Source of the DNA: Elmis aenea | Lineage: Eukaryota; Arthropoda; Insecta; Coleoptera; Elmidae | Direction of reading: 5' to 3' | Length of the DNA stretch: 64,000 nt | Assembly: GCA_947652605.1 (NCBI GenBank) | Contig: OX393579.1 | Span: forward strand, 39,872,970-39,936,969 | Shown here: positions 32,834 to 44,207 of the stretch, in pieces | How the letters are laid out: the number at the start of each line of letters is the position of its first letter | How positions within the stretch are numbered: the first letter of the stretch is position 1 | The notes under the pieces: generated by a model | Database searches by the model: none | What the model was told of the DNA's origin: nothing | Seen by the model: only the letters and a program-made list of their open reading frames with translations | Made by a program: the position numbers and the translations under genes

Positions 32834-33840
32834 GAATTATAGGGGGATTACGTTAACAAGTACTCTGGAGGAAACCCAATTTGGATTTAGACCGAAAGGA
32901 ATAAATGATGCAATTTTTATCCTAAGGCAAATTGGGGAAAAAGCCATAAGAGAAGGTTGAAATGTCCAATTTGTTTTATAAACTTATAAAAGGCTTTTAA
33001 TAGAGTTAAGTTAAGAGAGAGGACATATGGAGTATATTGAGACAGAGAGAAATATCTAAAACACTATTAAGTGGAATTCAAAGCCTATACAGAAAAACAA
33101 CAAACTATGTACGAACAAGACGGGAAACATCTAATAAATTCGACAGAACTGTGGAAGTTAGGCAAGGGTGTATACTGAGTCCGATTCTATTTACTATACC
33201 GCGAGACGAAGCAATAAAGGAAGTAAGAAAAAAGCTAAACCATACGAGATTGGATATTGGAAAATGAAAAAGATTGAAGTAACAGAATTGTGCTACGCGG
33301 ACGACATAATACTTATAGCCATAGACGAAAAAAACTCTAAATAAAAATCTAGAACTTTACAAAAAGATTAAAAAAATAAATAATTATAAAATATGAACAT
33401 AAGTATAGAAAAAACAAAAACCATGATACTTGGTACAAAAGAGCAACACACATTAAATATAAAAGAAAAAACTTTAGAACAAACAGGAAAATTTATATAT
33501 CTGGGATCAATTATAGCGGAAAATGGAAGAGGAAATAAAGGAAAAAATAACTAAGGGCGGGAGGCTGTTAAGGACAATAAAGAATAGTTTCCTGTATGAA
33601 AAAGAAATACCAAAAGAAGTGAGAAGTTAAGTTTTTGAGAAGGTCGTCACACCTATCCTCATACACGGATCAGAGACATGGACAATAACGAAAAGGCAGA
33701 ATGAAAGACTAACAGCCACTGAAATGAGGTTCTTACGAAAAATAGGAAATAAAACAAGAAAAGACAGAATTAGAAACGAAAACCTTCAAGGAACGTTTAA
33801 AAATGAAACCCATTAAAAAAAATTACAATTAAGAATAGCA
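32834..33840 (+). pseudogene. Non-LTR reverse transcriptase fragment, copy B
   Basis: Same content and junctions as 23736-24745. Small indels distinguish it: a stop in place of the RNVHL region, and an intact EKKTLAM-equivalent frame is not restored. The QGCILSPILF block is at about 33160-33195. Confidence 0.72.
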
Positions 33841-34279
33841 CCGACATGGAATTATGGGATTTTGACCTTTATATCCGAATAACTTTCAAGTGAACATTAT
33901 TGTATTGCAAGAAAACATTAAAAAACAAAAGTGCACATAGTAGTATTTTCTAAAATAAGGCAGTGCTAATTTGAATGCTAAGAATCATAGGTTGCAATGT
34001 CAATTGTTTTTATCAAGCGATTGGTGTGTCAAGCATTAAAACAACAAGTTTGTTCGCAGGAGACTCAAAGTCGTTTAAAATATTTATTTGTTACATGTGT
34101 ACACATCTAATTATGCATAGATTATATTATCCAATCTAAAAAACGTTTACAAAGCGTCTGAAATTATTTATACAATTTTAATATACATTGAAAAATGTGC
34201 ATGCTTATAATACAGATTTAATAAAGCAAGTTATACAATGTTATCATAAAATAATAATGATTAATTATTACTTAAAATA

Positions 34280-34348
34280 TTATTGTATAATAACTGCCGC
34301 CAGGTTACTAATAATTGTGTGTAATGGATGACCGATCGTCTCTGAAAC
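34280..34348 (-). CDS. Candidate terminal exon, copy 3
   Basis: Counterpart of 16920-16988 with the acceptor, frame and stop kept. It reads VSETIGHPLHTIISN, with Leu-to-Pro and Asp-to-His changes. The LPNIHRDGG exon is not present upstream because the duplicated block ends near 34610. Confidence 0.28.
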   Translation of the reverse strand, partial: VSETIGHPLHTIISNLAAVIIQ

Positions 34349-34610
34349 CTGCAAATAAAAAATAGTAAATTAGTTTGTTCATACATTTTATTCTGTTAAT
34401 ATTTATATTTGATGGTTTATAAAAATTAGGAGATAACTTATATCACATGATCAACCTTTGATACAATAAACATTTTATGAGTTTGCGTTATATTTAAACC
34501 AACTGAGGTAGTAACAACGGAAATATTGTGTACATAGTAAATGAAATTCGCGTAAATGGATTCATTAAAACCCAAATAAAACGAATAGTTCGTTCGAAAT
34601 GAAAGTCAAT

Positions 34611-35340
34611 GTATATTTTTATGTATATAGCGTTGTCACCGCGTTAACCTTAAAATGCATTACACCCGTCAATAGGTCATTCTAAACAGATGAATCTTCC
34701 TTAGGTGTAAACACATTTTACTGTGGTTACCATTGTTGCCATTGAGATTATGATTGTTATTAACAAAGGTAACCACAGTAAAATGTGTTTACACCTAAGG
34801 AAGATTCATCTGTTTAGAATGACCCATTCTATCCAACATGAACATAAACAAACCATGGCAACCAGCAACCACCAAAATGAATCGTTTTATATTGGAATAT
34901 TTGATGGTTCATGTTTACTCATTTTATTTTTTACTCAAAAACGGTAGGTTTTACGAGATAAACTAGAGAATAAATAAAGTTTCTAAATAAATCAAGCTTT
35001 AAAGAAAAATATTTTTAATTAAATTTTTTTAACCCAACAAAAAGTTCTGATAAGATAACCAACAGGGGTCGCACTTTTCAGCCCCCTGTAGAGGTGGGAG
35101 ATGATTAAAAATATTACTATGGGAAACCTTTTAATAAGTATAAAACATCTACCAAATATTAGTTTCCTAAATTTATCCAAATTTGAGAAATAAAATAAAA
35201 ACCTAATTTTACCGCATCCCTTTAGGGGGGTGTAACTTCGAAAGGAGACGTCTAAGGAATTTTTTTTTAACGAAAGACCCCTTTTAATTTTCGATAAGGA
35301 ATCACCTTCTGAATTTTTTTGCAATACTTAAGACACACCC
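34611..35340. mobile_element. Fold-back element, one arm plus central hairpin (family of 51362-52410)
   Basis: The part 35020-35340 matches the right arm of 51362-52410 (CAGGGGTCGCAC, CTCCCACC-type blocks and the ACACCCTGTATA end). The centre holds a perfect hairpin: 34675-34731 is the exact reverse complement of 34768-34824 (57 bp each, 36-bp loop). The left outer arm is missing. Confidence 0.65.
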
Positions 35341-35344
35341 TGTA

Positions 35345-35565
35345 TAAGTGACATTTTACGGTAATCGAACCAAAAAATTTCACTTGATAACGTTATTATA
35401 TCGTTTATTCGTTTTGGAAAAACACGAAATCATGCTGGTTTGTATTTTGTAGCAGTTGATAAAATAATGGTTGTTCCAATTATACAAGTAACGGTCGAGA
35501 GGGCATTTTCAGCTCTTAAAAATGGAAGTGGCTATAAACATGTACGCCAGCGAAATAGCTTAGTA
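35345..35565 (+). pseudogene. hAT transposase C-terminal (dimerisation) fragment
   Basis: VPIIQVTVERAFSALKNG is the conserved hATC dimerisation motif of hAT transposases. Only this tip survives. The same piece, with VKRAFSALKNG, is duplicated at 44553-44757. An in-frame run continues through unrelated DNA into the Ty3 integrase piece at 35686, giving a chimeric 168-codon frame (35440-35946). Confidence 0.7.
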
Positions 35566-35685
35566 AACGGTACAAAAAAAGACCTTTTTTTAAGCACAAA
35601 ATTTACAGTTCTGCGGCTCTATAACGACTTATTGCGAACCTATGGGGGGGGGGGTTCCGGCCCCCACCTGCCTACGCCACTGGGT

Positions 35686-35945
35686 ATAAGTCAATTTTTA
35701 CTGAATTATAGGTCAAATATTCATGGTACCAAGGGGGTAACACCATCGAAATTAATATTAGGTAGAAGTTTAAGGACTAGGTTAAATTTAATTTTACCAA
35801 ATTCATTTTCGACTAAAAGACAAAATAAAAATTTTAAAGGGAAAAGTGTACGTCAATTTGAGATAGGGAATGACGTATACGTAAGAGATTATAGAGACCC
35901 AAATAAAACATCTTGGATAAAAGGATTATGGAAGTTTAAGTTTTA
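35686..35945 (+). pseudogene. Ty3/mdg4-type integrase C-terminal fragment
   Basis: It encodes ISQFLLNYRSNIHGTKGVTP followed by SKLILGRSLRTRLNLILP, the block after the integrase core in Ty3 LTR retrotransposons, then FEIGNDVYVRDY near the end of integrase. No LTR or other pol domain is nearby. A shorter duplicate is at 45045-45125. Confidence 0.75.
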
Positions 35946-36182
35946 AAAAATATTTGTTTAACTCAGATAATCCTGAAACTATTTATATTTGATTTATGAT
36001 TTTTTTTTGTTATCCTTGTTAATTAGCTAATTTGAAAAACAGTTTGTAAGAATTTAACTTTTTGAAAAAAAGGCGTCCTTTAAAAAGGACGATAGGACTT
36101 TGGACTACTATAATAAGACCTTTAATATATATAATTAAACAAAGTATAAGTAAAAAATTTATGATTTATTTATCATTTTATA

Positions 36183-36840
36183 TTAATATTTTGTGTGATT
36201 GAATAAAAAGCAATCGTTTACATGTACATGTACATCGCACTTTACACACTTGCTTTGCACTTTTTTATGGCAACGAAATCTATGAACGTACCACGCATTT
36301 TGCATGGCCATATCAACGCAATGTGCAAATAAAGGAAAACAACATTTTTTTACCGTTATTGAAACTTTATACCAATTAATATTTTGGTCGCTTCTGCCGA
36401 CTCCACCAATATTTTCATTATACAGGCTGACTATTTGTGGTTGCTCAATCGAAATTCTGTTTTTATGTTTTTGAGAAAATCTACTGACTTGTCTTATTGG
36501 GTTTACTGGTGTACAATTCGAGGCCATCGTTACAAGGTTACAACGCTATTGTCATGCCACTTGCATACTACAATATTTTCTCCATATACAAACAAAAAAT
36601 CAAAAGCTCCCCTGTCTTTTTTTTTTTTTTAGTTGCGAAGAATCTATAAGTGGACATTTTAATGTTCGGTTTTCTCTTATTGCGCCAGTACCCTTGAGTC
36701 GTCTATTTTTCAGTTCTTGCAGTAGTGGGATTGACGTAAAAAGATTGTCAAAAAAGATATGATACAGCAGGTCATAGTGCAATGATAATAAAATATCGGG
36801 GGTAGAATAACCACGGTTGTCGCAGCAACAAATGCATCGA
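36183..36840 (-). pseudogene. piggyBac transposase C-terminal half
   Basis: Read on the minus strand, 36782-36600 gives YHIFFDNLFTSIPLLQELK and RENRTLKCPL, and 36527-36183 gives QPQIVSLYNENIGGVGRSDQ, KKCCFPLFAHCVDMAMQNAW and a Cys tail CVKCDVHVHV. These are the last two catalytic-domain blocks and the C-terminal Cys-rich region of piggyBac-like transposases. Frames are broken at least once, and the usual Asp of GGVDRxDQ is Gly here. The N-terminal half is absent. A complementary N-terminal half lies at 45614-46590 in another element. Confidence 0.8.
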
Positions 36841-37106
36841 TATCTTCTTTTAATGCAAAGGCAACCATATAGGGGGTTCTTGTCTTAAAGTTATATATAT
36901 CGAATAATTAATCAGTTGTAAACAAAAAAAACTGTAAAATTTTAAATAAATACTTTTTTTTTGTATAAGTACCAGCAATAAGAAACAGTAGTTTAAATTC
37001 CTACCGCCTTTTTAAAAGAACAGCAAGTTTATCAGTATTTTTTAAATAGTGTTTATATAATTATTTTAGATTAAATTTTCATACCAACTGTTTATTTACA
37101 TATAAA

Positions 37107-37883
37107 GGGTGTTTCAATAAGACGGAAAGATGTTAAATGTGAATTAGGCTTTAACGTCAAAAGATTTTGGCATCTGGTTTTGACATTTGACAAGTTTAGT
37201 CTTTGGCAATTTTAACCATGGGAAGATTGACAATCGAACAACGTGTTAAAGTTATTGAAGCCTATTACGAAAATGGGCTTTAAAACAGAAATGCACTTCG
37301 CGCACTTCGCGATATTTTTGGTCAGCATAATCAGCCAACCGAGAGTGCAATTATAAAAATTGTTCAACAATTCAAACAAACTGGGTCGGTGACAGATGTA
37401 AAAGAACCATTGCATGCTCGTGTACGTCGTTCAGCTGAAAACATTGCTGCAGTGCGCGAGAATGTGGTCGAGAGTACAGACACCTCTATTCGTAATCGCG
37501 CACAGGAATCGAACCTCTCCGCAACCACGTTACATCGAATTTTGAAGAAAGATTTGTCTCTACATGCTTACAAAATTCAATTTACTTAAGAACTGAAGCC
37601 TGCGGACCATTTGAAGCGCCGTACGCTCGTCGATTGGATGCAAGAGCAAAACAGCGAAGTCAATTGGCCACCAAGACCGTGCGATTTGACGCCTTTGGAC
37701 TTCTTTCTTGGGATTATATCAAGAGCAAGGTCTATGCCAACAAGCCAACAACAATTCAACAGCTAAAGGATGAGATAATAAGGCATATTGGTGAGATCGA
37801 GGAGCCATTATGCACTGTTTCTCTATTTTAAATATTAAGCGAGATACCTATGCAATCCCATCGAATTTGGACCACCCTGTACA
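37107..37883 (+). mobile_element. Internally deleted mariner-like element
   Basis: The left end GGGTGTTTCAATAAGACG and right end TTTGGACCACCCTGTA form imperfect inverted repeats. The transposase frame begins near 37218 with MGRLTIEQRVKVIEAYYENG, has an in-frame TAA at codon 22, and continues through the helix-turn-helix region (ALRDIFGQHNQPTESAI, LSATTLHRILKKDL) to 37589. It then jumps by deletion to WPPRPCDLTPLDFFL and the C-terminal IKSKVYANKPTTIQQLKDEI. The first two catalytic blocks are missing. Confidence 0.85.
37218..37831 (+). pseudogene. Mariner-like transposase, internally deleted
   Basis: See the element 37107-37883. The N-terminal DNA-binding part and the C-terminal PLDFFL region flank a deletion of the catalytic core. 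An early stop and a frameshift after DFFL confirm loss of function. A working protein would cut and paste the element at TA sites. Confidence 0.8.
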
Positions 37884-38289
37884 CTTGTGTTTAAGAATTT
37901 AATTTATTGACAATGTACGATGGTAATTGTTTATTTTTTATATTTTTGAATACTGTGGTTTTACTTTTTTTGCAGTTGGCATTTTTGGCAGAATTTTTTT
38001 TTAAGTTTAAAAAGTGTATTAGTGGCAATGTTAAAATATTATATTTTTATTTCAATAACTTTGAAATATTGTTAAAGATATCAGCTTTACTTTTTTTTAA
38101 TATGGCAAAGCATTGTTATGTGCTGTCAGTTGTTTTCTGTTTAGTTTATGCCAGCTTTGTTATTTAGGGCATGTTATTGAATTGTTTATTTATTTATTTA
38201 ATTTTGTTATTTTTTTATAATTCCAGATGAATTTGACTCAGTTTGTTAATAAATGTTTCACTGGATATCGTTTTTTAATATTGTTATAA
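37884..38289. other. Stretch without a supported gene
   Basis: Very AT-rich. The 86-codon frame at 37907-38167 is dominated by Phe/Leu/Val encoded by T-rich DNA and has no family signature. Confidence 0.35.
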
Positions 38290-38395
38290 GCAGGGGTTTG
38301 GAGCGGAGCACGGAGCTGGAGCAGTGGAGCAATGGGATTTTGCCCGGAGCTGGAGCGGAGTCCGGAGCAAATAATTTTGATTGCTCCACTGCTCT
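38290..38395. repeat. GGAGC-rich short repeat
   Basis: GGAGC recurs about eight times in 70 bp, followed by GCTCCACTGCTC. CAGGGGTTTGGAGC at the left and GCTCCACTGCTC at the right could be termini of a short non-autonomous hAT element, but the target duplication is not clear. Confidence 0.45.
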
Positions 38396-38454
38396 AGTTT
38401 GTTATGTAAAATTAAAAAAAAAAACTAAATATATGGAAGCATACACTGGAAAAT

Positions 38455-39455
38455 AAGAATTATATGGGGATTACGTTAACAAGCACTCTGGAGGAAACCC
38501 AATTTGGATTTAGACCGAATAAAGGAATAAATGATGCAATTTTTATCCTAAGGCAAATTGGGGTAAAAGCCATAAGAGAAGGAAGAAATGTCCATCTTTG
38601 TTTTATAAACTTATAAAAGGCTTTTAATAGAGTTAAGAGAGAGGACATATGGAGTATATTGAGACAGAGAGAAATATCTGAAACACTATTAAGTGGATTT
38701 CAAAGCCTATACAGAAAAACAACAAACTATGTACGAACAAGACGGGAAACATCTAATAAATTCGACAGAACTGTGGAAGTTAGGCAAGGGTGTATACTGA
38801 GTCCGATTCTATTTACTTTAACGCTAGACGAAGCAATAAAGGATGTAAGAAAAAAGCTAAACCATACGAGATTGGATATTGGAAAATGAAAAAGATTGAA
38901 GTAACAAAATTGTGCTACGCGGACGACATAATACTTATAGCCATAGACGAAAAAAACTCTAAATAAAAACCTAGAACTCTACAAAAAGTTTTTAAAGAAA
39001 ATAAATATGAACATAAGTATAGAAAAAACAAAAACCATGATACTTGGCACAAAAGAGCAACACACATTAAATATAAAAGAAAAAAGTTTATAACAAACAG
39101 GAAAATTTAAATATCTGGGATCAATTATAGCGGAAGAAGGATGGAAGAGAAAATAAAGGAAATAATAACTAAGGGCGGGAGGCTGTTAAGCACAATAAAG
39201 AATAGTTTCCTGGATGAAAAAGAAATACCAGAAGAAGTGAGAAGTTAAGTTTTTGAGAAGGTCGTCACACCTATCCTCATACACGGATCAGAGACATGGA
39301 CAATAACGAAAAGGCAGAATGAAAGACTAACAGCGACTGAAATGAGGTTCTTACGAAAAATAGGAAATAAAACAAGAAAAGACAGAATTAGAAACGAAAA
39401 CCTTCAAGGAACGTTTAAAAATGAAACCCATTAAAAAAAATACAATTAAGAATAG
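38455..39455 (+). pseudogene. Non-LTR reverse transcriptase fragment, copy C
   Basis: Same element and same junctions as 23736 and 32834. In this copy the block after GCILSPILF reads TLTLDEAIKDV, where the other copies have TIPRDEAIK; the former is closer to the usual RT sequence, so this copy is less decayed at that point. Confidence 0.75.
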
Positions 39456-39906
39456 CACCGACATGGAATTATGGGATTTTGACCTTTATATCCGAATTAC
39501 TTTCAAGTGAACATTATTGTATTGCAAGAAAACATTAAAAAACAAAAGTGCACATAGTAGTATTTTCTAAAATAAGGCAGTGCTAATTTGAATGCTAAGT
39601 CAATTGTTGTCAATGTCAATTGTTTTTATCAAGCGATTGGTGTGTCAAGCATTAAAACATCAAGTTTGTTCGCAGGAGACTCATAGTCGTTTAAAATATT
39701 TATTTGTTACATGTGTACCCCTCAAAAATTGCATAGATTATATTATCCAATCTAAAAAACGTTTACAAAGCGTCTGAAATTATTTATACAATTTTAATAT
39801 ACATATAATGAAAAATGTGCATGCTTATAATACAGATTTAATAAAGCTTTGAACAAGTTATACAATGTTATCATAAAATAATAATGATTAATTATTACTT
39901 AAAATA

Positions 39907-39975
39907 TTATTGTATAATAACTGCCGCCATGTTACTAATAATTGTGTCTAATAGATGACCAATCGTCTCTGAAAC
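39907..39975 (-). CDS. Candidate terminal exon, copy 4
   Basis: Same acceptor, frame and stop as the other three copies; it reads VSETIGHLLDTIISNMAAV. With the exon at 40366-40495 this is one of two copies that keep both exon candidates. Confidence 0.33.
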   Translation of the reverse strand, partial: VSETIGHLLDTIISNMAAVIIQ

Positions 39976-40365
39976 CTGCAAATAAAAAATAGTAAATTAG
40001 TTTGTTCATACATTTTATTCTGTTAATATTTATATTTGATGGTTTATAAAAATTAGGAGATAACTTATATCACATGATCAACCTTTGATACAATAAACAT
40101 TTTATGAGTTTGCGTTATATTTAAACCAACTGAGGTAGTAACAACGGAAATATTGTGTACATAGTAAATGAAATTCGCGTAAATGGATTCATTAAAACCC
40201 AAATAAAACGAATAGTTCGTTCGAAATGAAAGTCAATGTATATTTTACTTTTATTAAATCTAGAAAACCTTATGAATCTGCATTTGTGCACTAATTTTGT
40301 GACAAGTTTAAAAAGCACAGAAACGCAGTATTGATCCTTATCGTTATAAACAATGTATTTGTCTA

Positions 40366-40495
40366 ACAAAATAACAATTGTTTGATTGCGATACTTCGCG
40401 AGCAATGGTCGTCGTTGCTGCGTCTTTAGACGCGGAGAGAAGTCGGGTATTCCCCGAATCGAACCTCCATCACGGTGGATGTTAGGCAATCCCAA
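40366..40495 (-). CDS. Candidate upstream exon, LPNIHRDGG peptide, copy 4
   Basis: Encodes GLPNIHRDGGSIRGIPDFSP and RRPLLAKYRNQTI. Nearly identical to 17385-17510, with a synonymous Ile codon change and one Ser/Thr change. The long inverted-repeat element at 40515 begins immediately upstream, so any earlier exon has been separated or lost. Confidence 0.35.
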
Positions 40496-40514
40496 TGAAC
40501 AGGGTGATTCAAAT

Positions 40515-41879
40515 TCGAGGGCGACTATGGGAATCTAGCTTATTATAATAGCTTGAGTATAGGTTTAAATTTGGCAGAGTTGCTAAATTTGATGCTCATT
40601 AATAATCCGAAGAGAAATTGGAAATATCTCAAACGGTATCCGAGAGAAAATTTTGTTTTATGATCACCAACTTTATTTTTTCTCATGGGCGCAATGTTTG
40701 CTATTTACATAATCAAATAGCATTTATTTTTCTGAATCCATTGATGTGTCACGCATGGTATTTTACTTCTTAATTCATTGTCAAGTTTGAAAAAATGCGT
40801 TTTAAACAACAACCACGATAAATCAGGTAGGCCGGTCATTGTAGTTTATGTTGTTTCCATGACAACCAATCAACAAATTGAAAGTTTTGAAAGCCTATTA
40901 CTTGTAACATTAATAAATTCGTAAAAATGAACTTTAATAACGAAGACAAACGCGATTTGCTGCGAATTTTTTATACCGTTCTAGGTTTTGTTATACTTTA
41001 TCACATGCTTTTAACAAATTTACTTAAGTTTCTGTTTAACGTAGAAAAATAGTGTTTTTTTCCGGATCTGTTTGTAATAAAAATGGTTTTTTTACTTTCA
41101 TCTGAAACCTTTCTGCCATATTATCTTCTGGGTTTGGCAAAAGCCCCATATTTACCTGAGTATCTGTCCAACGTACAAAAATATGTGTGCGACGGTTGTC
41201 TTTTTTCTGGATATGTTTCTGCATATCGTTGACTTGACAATATAGCATTCCTATTGAATAAATAAAACATTGGCAGCATATCGTGTTTTTCTTTGTCATT
41301 AAAGTTCATTTTTAGGAATTTATTAATGTGACAAGTAAATAGGCTTACAAAACTGTTAGTTTATTGATTGGTTGTCATGGAAACAACATAAACTACAATG
41401 ACCGTCCTACCTGATTTATACTGGTTATTGTTTAAAACCCTTTTTTTTCAATTTGGCAGTGAATAATGAAGTAAAATACCATGTGTGATACATTAATGAA
41501 TTCAGAAAAATAAATTCTATTTGATTATGTAAAAAAACAAAAATTGCTCCCATAAGAAATAATAAAGTTGGTTATCATAAAACATAAAACAAAAACGAAT
41601 CGATCTAGGAAAAATTAATGATTACTATCCGAAGCGACTTAAAAAGTTGCTTCGGCAAAGTTTTTACACATTTGAAATATTTTATGCTACAAAGAATTTA
41701 TCTATAAACTATTTTCAAAAATCGTATTTTCTGGTTTTTTCTAATTTTCTCAGATACCGTTTGAGATATTTCTAGTTTCTCTTGGGATTATTAATGGGCA
41801 TGAAATTTAGCACCTTTGCCAGATTTAAACCTATACTCTAGCTATTATAATAAGTCAGATCCCCATGGTCGCCCTCGAC
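40515..41879. mobile_element. Long inverted-repeat element with DUF4817 transposase fragment
   Basis: The arms (about 40515-41040 and 41330-41879) start TCGAGGGCGACTATGGG and end CCCATGGTCGCCCTCGA. They share stretches such as the CAAACGGTATCYGAGA block. The centre encodes a transposase N-terminus on the minus strand. At 17522-18110 only the left arm is present. Confidence 0.7.
41121..41309 (-). pseudogene. DUF4817 helix-turn-helix fragment of a mariner-like transposase
   Basis: NDKEKHDMLPMFYLFNRNA and YAETYPEKRQPSHTYF match the DUF4817 domain that begins many insect mariner-like transposases (typically ...RNA...A...YAERYPDRR.P...). The rest of the gene is missing. It probably belongs to the same broad group as the WFQQDG/DYFLWG remnants at 22.3 and 31.0 kb. 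Confidence 0.7.
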
Positions 41880-42219
41880 TTAAAAGGTTGCACGGTTTTT
41901 TTCTAGAGCAATGGAGATTTACGGGATCGGTACGATATGTGTTATTCGTGTCCAATTTTCGTGGATATTAATAATTTAAAAGATTTGTGTAATAAAAATA
42001 CAATGTAATAGTCATTTTTTCTAAAATGTGTCTTATTATGTCACAACACTACACAATTAATTTTTGCATTTGATTAAAGTGTAAGGCAATATATGTAAGT
42101 GTTTTGTGGAATTATGATAAGAATTAAAGTATATTGATGTATATTGTTTATGATTTAAATCAGTTTTATTTTTATGTGTATGACAAAATTTATAAGATGC
42201 GGTTATTATTTGAAAATAT

Positions 42220-42780
42220 ATACCGGGTGTAACTGAAATCAGGCTAACCCCCTTTTTTCTTTTTAGTTTTGAATTTAGACAAAAGAAATTTTAGACATGT
42301 AATATGTGCAAAAAACTGGATTATTTGAACATGGGTACACTTTTGTTTCACTTCCGGTTTCGCCGGAAATGGCCATAACTTTGTTATTTTAAATGGAACA
42401 CCCTGTATATTTTTACATTTTTGGAAAGAGGAAGTGATGTTGGACACAACTGCACTATTTTGGTTAATTTTTATAACCTCAAATAATTTTTGAAACAAAA
42501 TTTAGTTTTTAATTAAGGGTGCCGTGACCGGCATAAATGAATTTTTATTGTGTCAACAATTGTTCAAAAAACGTTTTTGTAAATTTTAATTGACATTTGA
42601 GCTGCTTTAATAGACCTTAAAGGTTGCGAAATTGGTTTTTTGACAAAAAGTCCATTTTTTTAAATGGAACGATGGTGGCTCATGCGGGTATTTAAATAGA
42701 GTATTTTGTGACGAATTCAACAATACCAATAACTTGGTATTTTTATTAGGAGCAGGCATTAAAATTTCAAATTATTGTAA
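42220..42780. mobile_element. One arm of the 62-63 kb inverted-repeat family
   Basis: CGGGTGTAACTGAAATCAGG through CTTCCGGTTTCGCCGGAAAT and GTGCCGTGACCGGCATAAAT matches 62075-62640 in the large palindrome. Only one arm is present. Confidence 0.65.
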
Positions 42781-43257
42781 GATTTTGGGAAGATAGTGCG
42801 GCGCACTGTCAGCAAGGGTGTTGGAACAAACCTACAGATTGGCATTCCTTGTTTTCACCGAACACCCTTTATATATCTTTTAATATCTAGTTATGTATCT
42901 TTAATTGTTGTTTAATTACAAATTTTTATTAGTACCTAGTCCATAAAAATATTCATTTAATACAAATACTGTAATATTTACTCTTCATCTCCTCACAATC
43001 AGTAATGTTTTTTATTTCATTCATTGCAAAAGTTACCTCGCACGCCAGCATTTCAAAATGTGAAAATTTTAAAAAATTGGCACGCGGACATAAAAAAAGG
43101 TTCGCCACCCCTGGCTTATAGTAACAACAATACCATGTAACACATTCAAATTTGGTCCACTGTGTACAAAGACATTTCTCTTCTCGTATTTTTATAGCTT
43201 TAATTGACTACCAATAATATATAATAATGCACATACGTACGTAAATTATATTTTCCG

Positions 43258-43446
43258 TTACCATTCTTCAGCACGTCTGCCATTATCATCCAAACAAGTA
43301 TCGGCACCATAAGGAACATCGATGACGTTTCGTTTTATTCGTGTGCATCCCTGCTGCTGAGGTGTGTTTTCTTTTTTCTCGATTTGTTCCTCCTGAACAG
43401 GGTTTTCCGATCCTTGTTCTTTTGTGGAGTCTTGGTCGTCCGCCAT
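43258..43446 (-). CDS. Small 'IDVP'-motif protein, 62 aa, copy C
   Basis: MADDQDSTKEQ starts the protein, with the same Gln/Glu-rich region as copy A, then RIKR, NVIDVPYGADTC (40-51), DDNG and a terminal EEW. The Cys at 51 and NVIDVP agree with the 10.1-kb paralogue, so this copy is closer to the family pattern than copy A. A TATA box (43514-43519) lies 30 bp before a TCACTT initiator. No signal peptide is seen and the function is unknown. The KR pair and IDVP motif recall insect secapin-like peptides, weakly. Confidence 0.62.
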   Translation of the reverse strand: MADDQDSTKEQGSENPVQEEQIEKKENTPQQQGCTRIKRNVIDVPYGADTCLDDNGRRAEEW

Positions 43447-43485
43447 TTTTGCGTGGTTTTGATTACACCTTAACAAAAAAACAGC

Positions 43486-43519
43486 AAGTGACAATGCAAT
43501 GATGTATTGGATGTTTATA
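43486..43519 (-). promoter_or_regulatory. Core promoter of the IDVP gene, copy C
   Basis: TATAAA at 43519-43514 and initiator TCACTT at 43491-43486, with 30 bp between the first T of TATA and the initiator A, as in copy A. Confidence 0.6.
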
Positions 43520-43798
43520 AACCAGCCAGCCTCACCTTGGACTAATATTTAGGGACTGACTTATCTTTCCGTTTTCACGATTGGCTGTTTATTGAATACA
43601 CCGATATTTTTTTATAGCTCTCTGTATGTTATAGACACAGTAATTAGAAAGGGCGCGATAAATTTGTTTTATGTATACCGCTTTATTTATTTAGTAAATA
43701 ATCCTTTTCAATTGTTAATGTATCGTATCTTCTATGTATTAGATCAGTATACATAAACGGTAATACAGGAAAAAGTGAGTAAGTAAGTTACAATAATA

Positions 43799-44207
43799 AC
43801 TTTTTTTCACAACCGTTGAAAAATGTTGTCATTACCTTATCAAAAATAGTAGGCAAAACGACTTTTTACTCTCTAGTGAGCAAAAGTGATTACTTTGCTC
43901 CCTAGAGAGCAAAATTTGTTAAATTGTCATGGTAACGTCGTGTAATAGCGTTTTTAGACAGCGAAACTATCATTGGTGTCAAATACACAACTGACATTTT
44001 AAGGTTATGTGTAATATTAAGGTTTTGCTTTTCATGTTTTAATCGCATTTTTCAGCGGTTGTAAGAAAAATGTAATACACAACTCGTGAGCAAGGGCAAG
44101 GTACTTTTTCTCGTTCAACTGCAGTGCCCGCACTCGCCTACGGCTCGTGCGTGCAATTGGCAGTCTCACGAGAAAAGAAGTACTTTGCTCACTTGTTGTG
44201 TAAATAA
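43799..44207. mobile_element. Insertion specific to copy C2
   Basis: Copies A and B read ACAAATAACTTTTGATCG at this point. Here about 400 bp are added between AATAACT on the left and AATAACT on the right. The ends TTTTTTCACAAC and GTTGTGT are weakly inverted. Inside, CTCTAGTGAGCAAAAGTG and CTCCCTAGAGAGCAAAA form related repeats. The class is not determined. Confidence 0.6.

Larger units (their letters stand above)
27600..34610. repeat. Segmental duplication copy B
   Basis: Homologous to copy A (18221-26950). It contains the same nested transposons at the same relative positions with shared target duplications, so those insertions predate the duplication. It lacks the Penelope-like element and shows the unoccupied 13-bp target near 34359. 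Two deletions relative to A have short homologies at their ends (TATA; CTCGT). Confidence 0.9.
38427..41100. repeat. Segmental duplication, partial copy C1
   Basis: Starts within the hAT remnant (AAACTAAATATATGGAAGC), continues through the LINE fragment and matches 16500-18110 to about 41100. It carries the exon candidates at 39907-39975 and 40366-40495. The upstream part of the ancestral block is absent here but reappears in part at 42830. Confidence 0.85.

Noticed and set aside
37907..38167. An 86-codon hydrophobic frame as a membrane protein
   Set aside because: Phe/Leu/Val content follows from T-rich DNA; there is no promoter, homologue or conserved motif.
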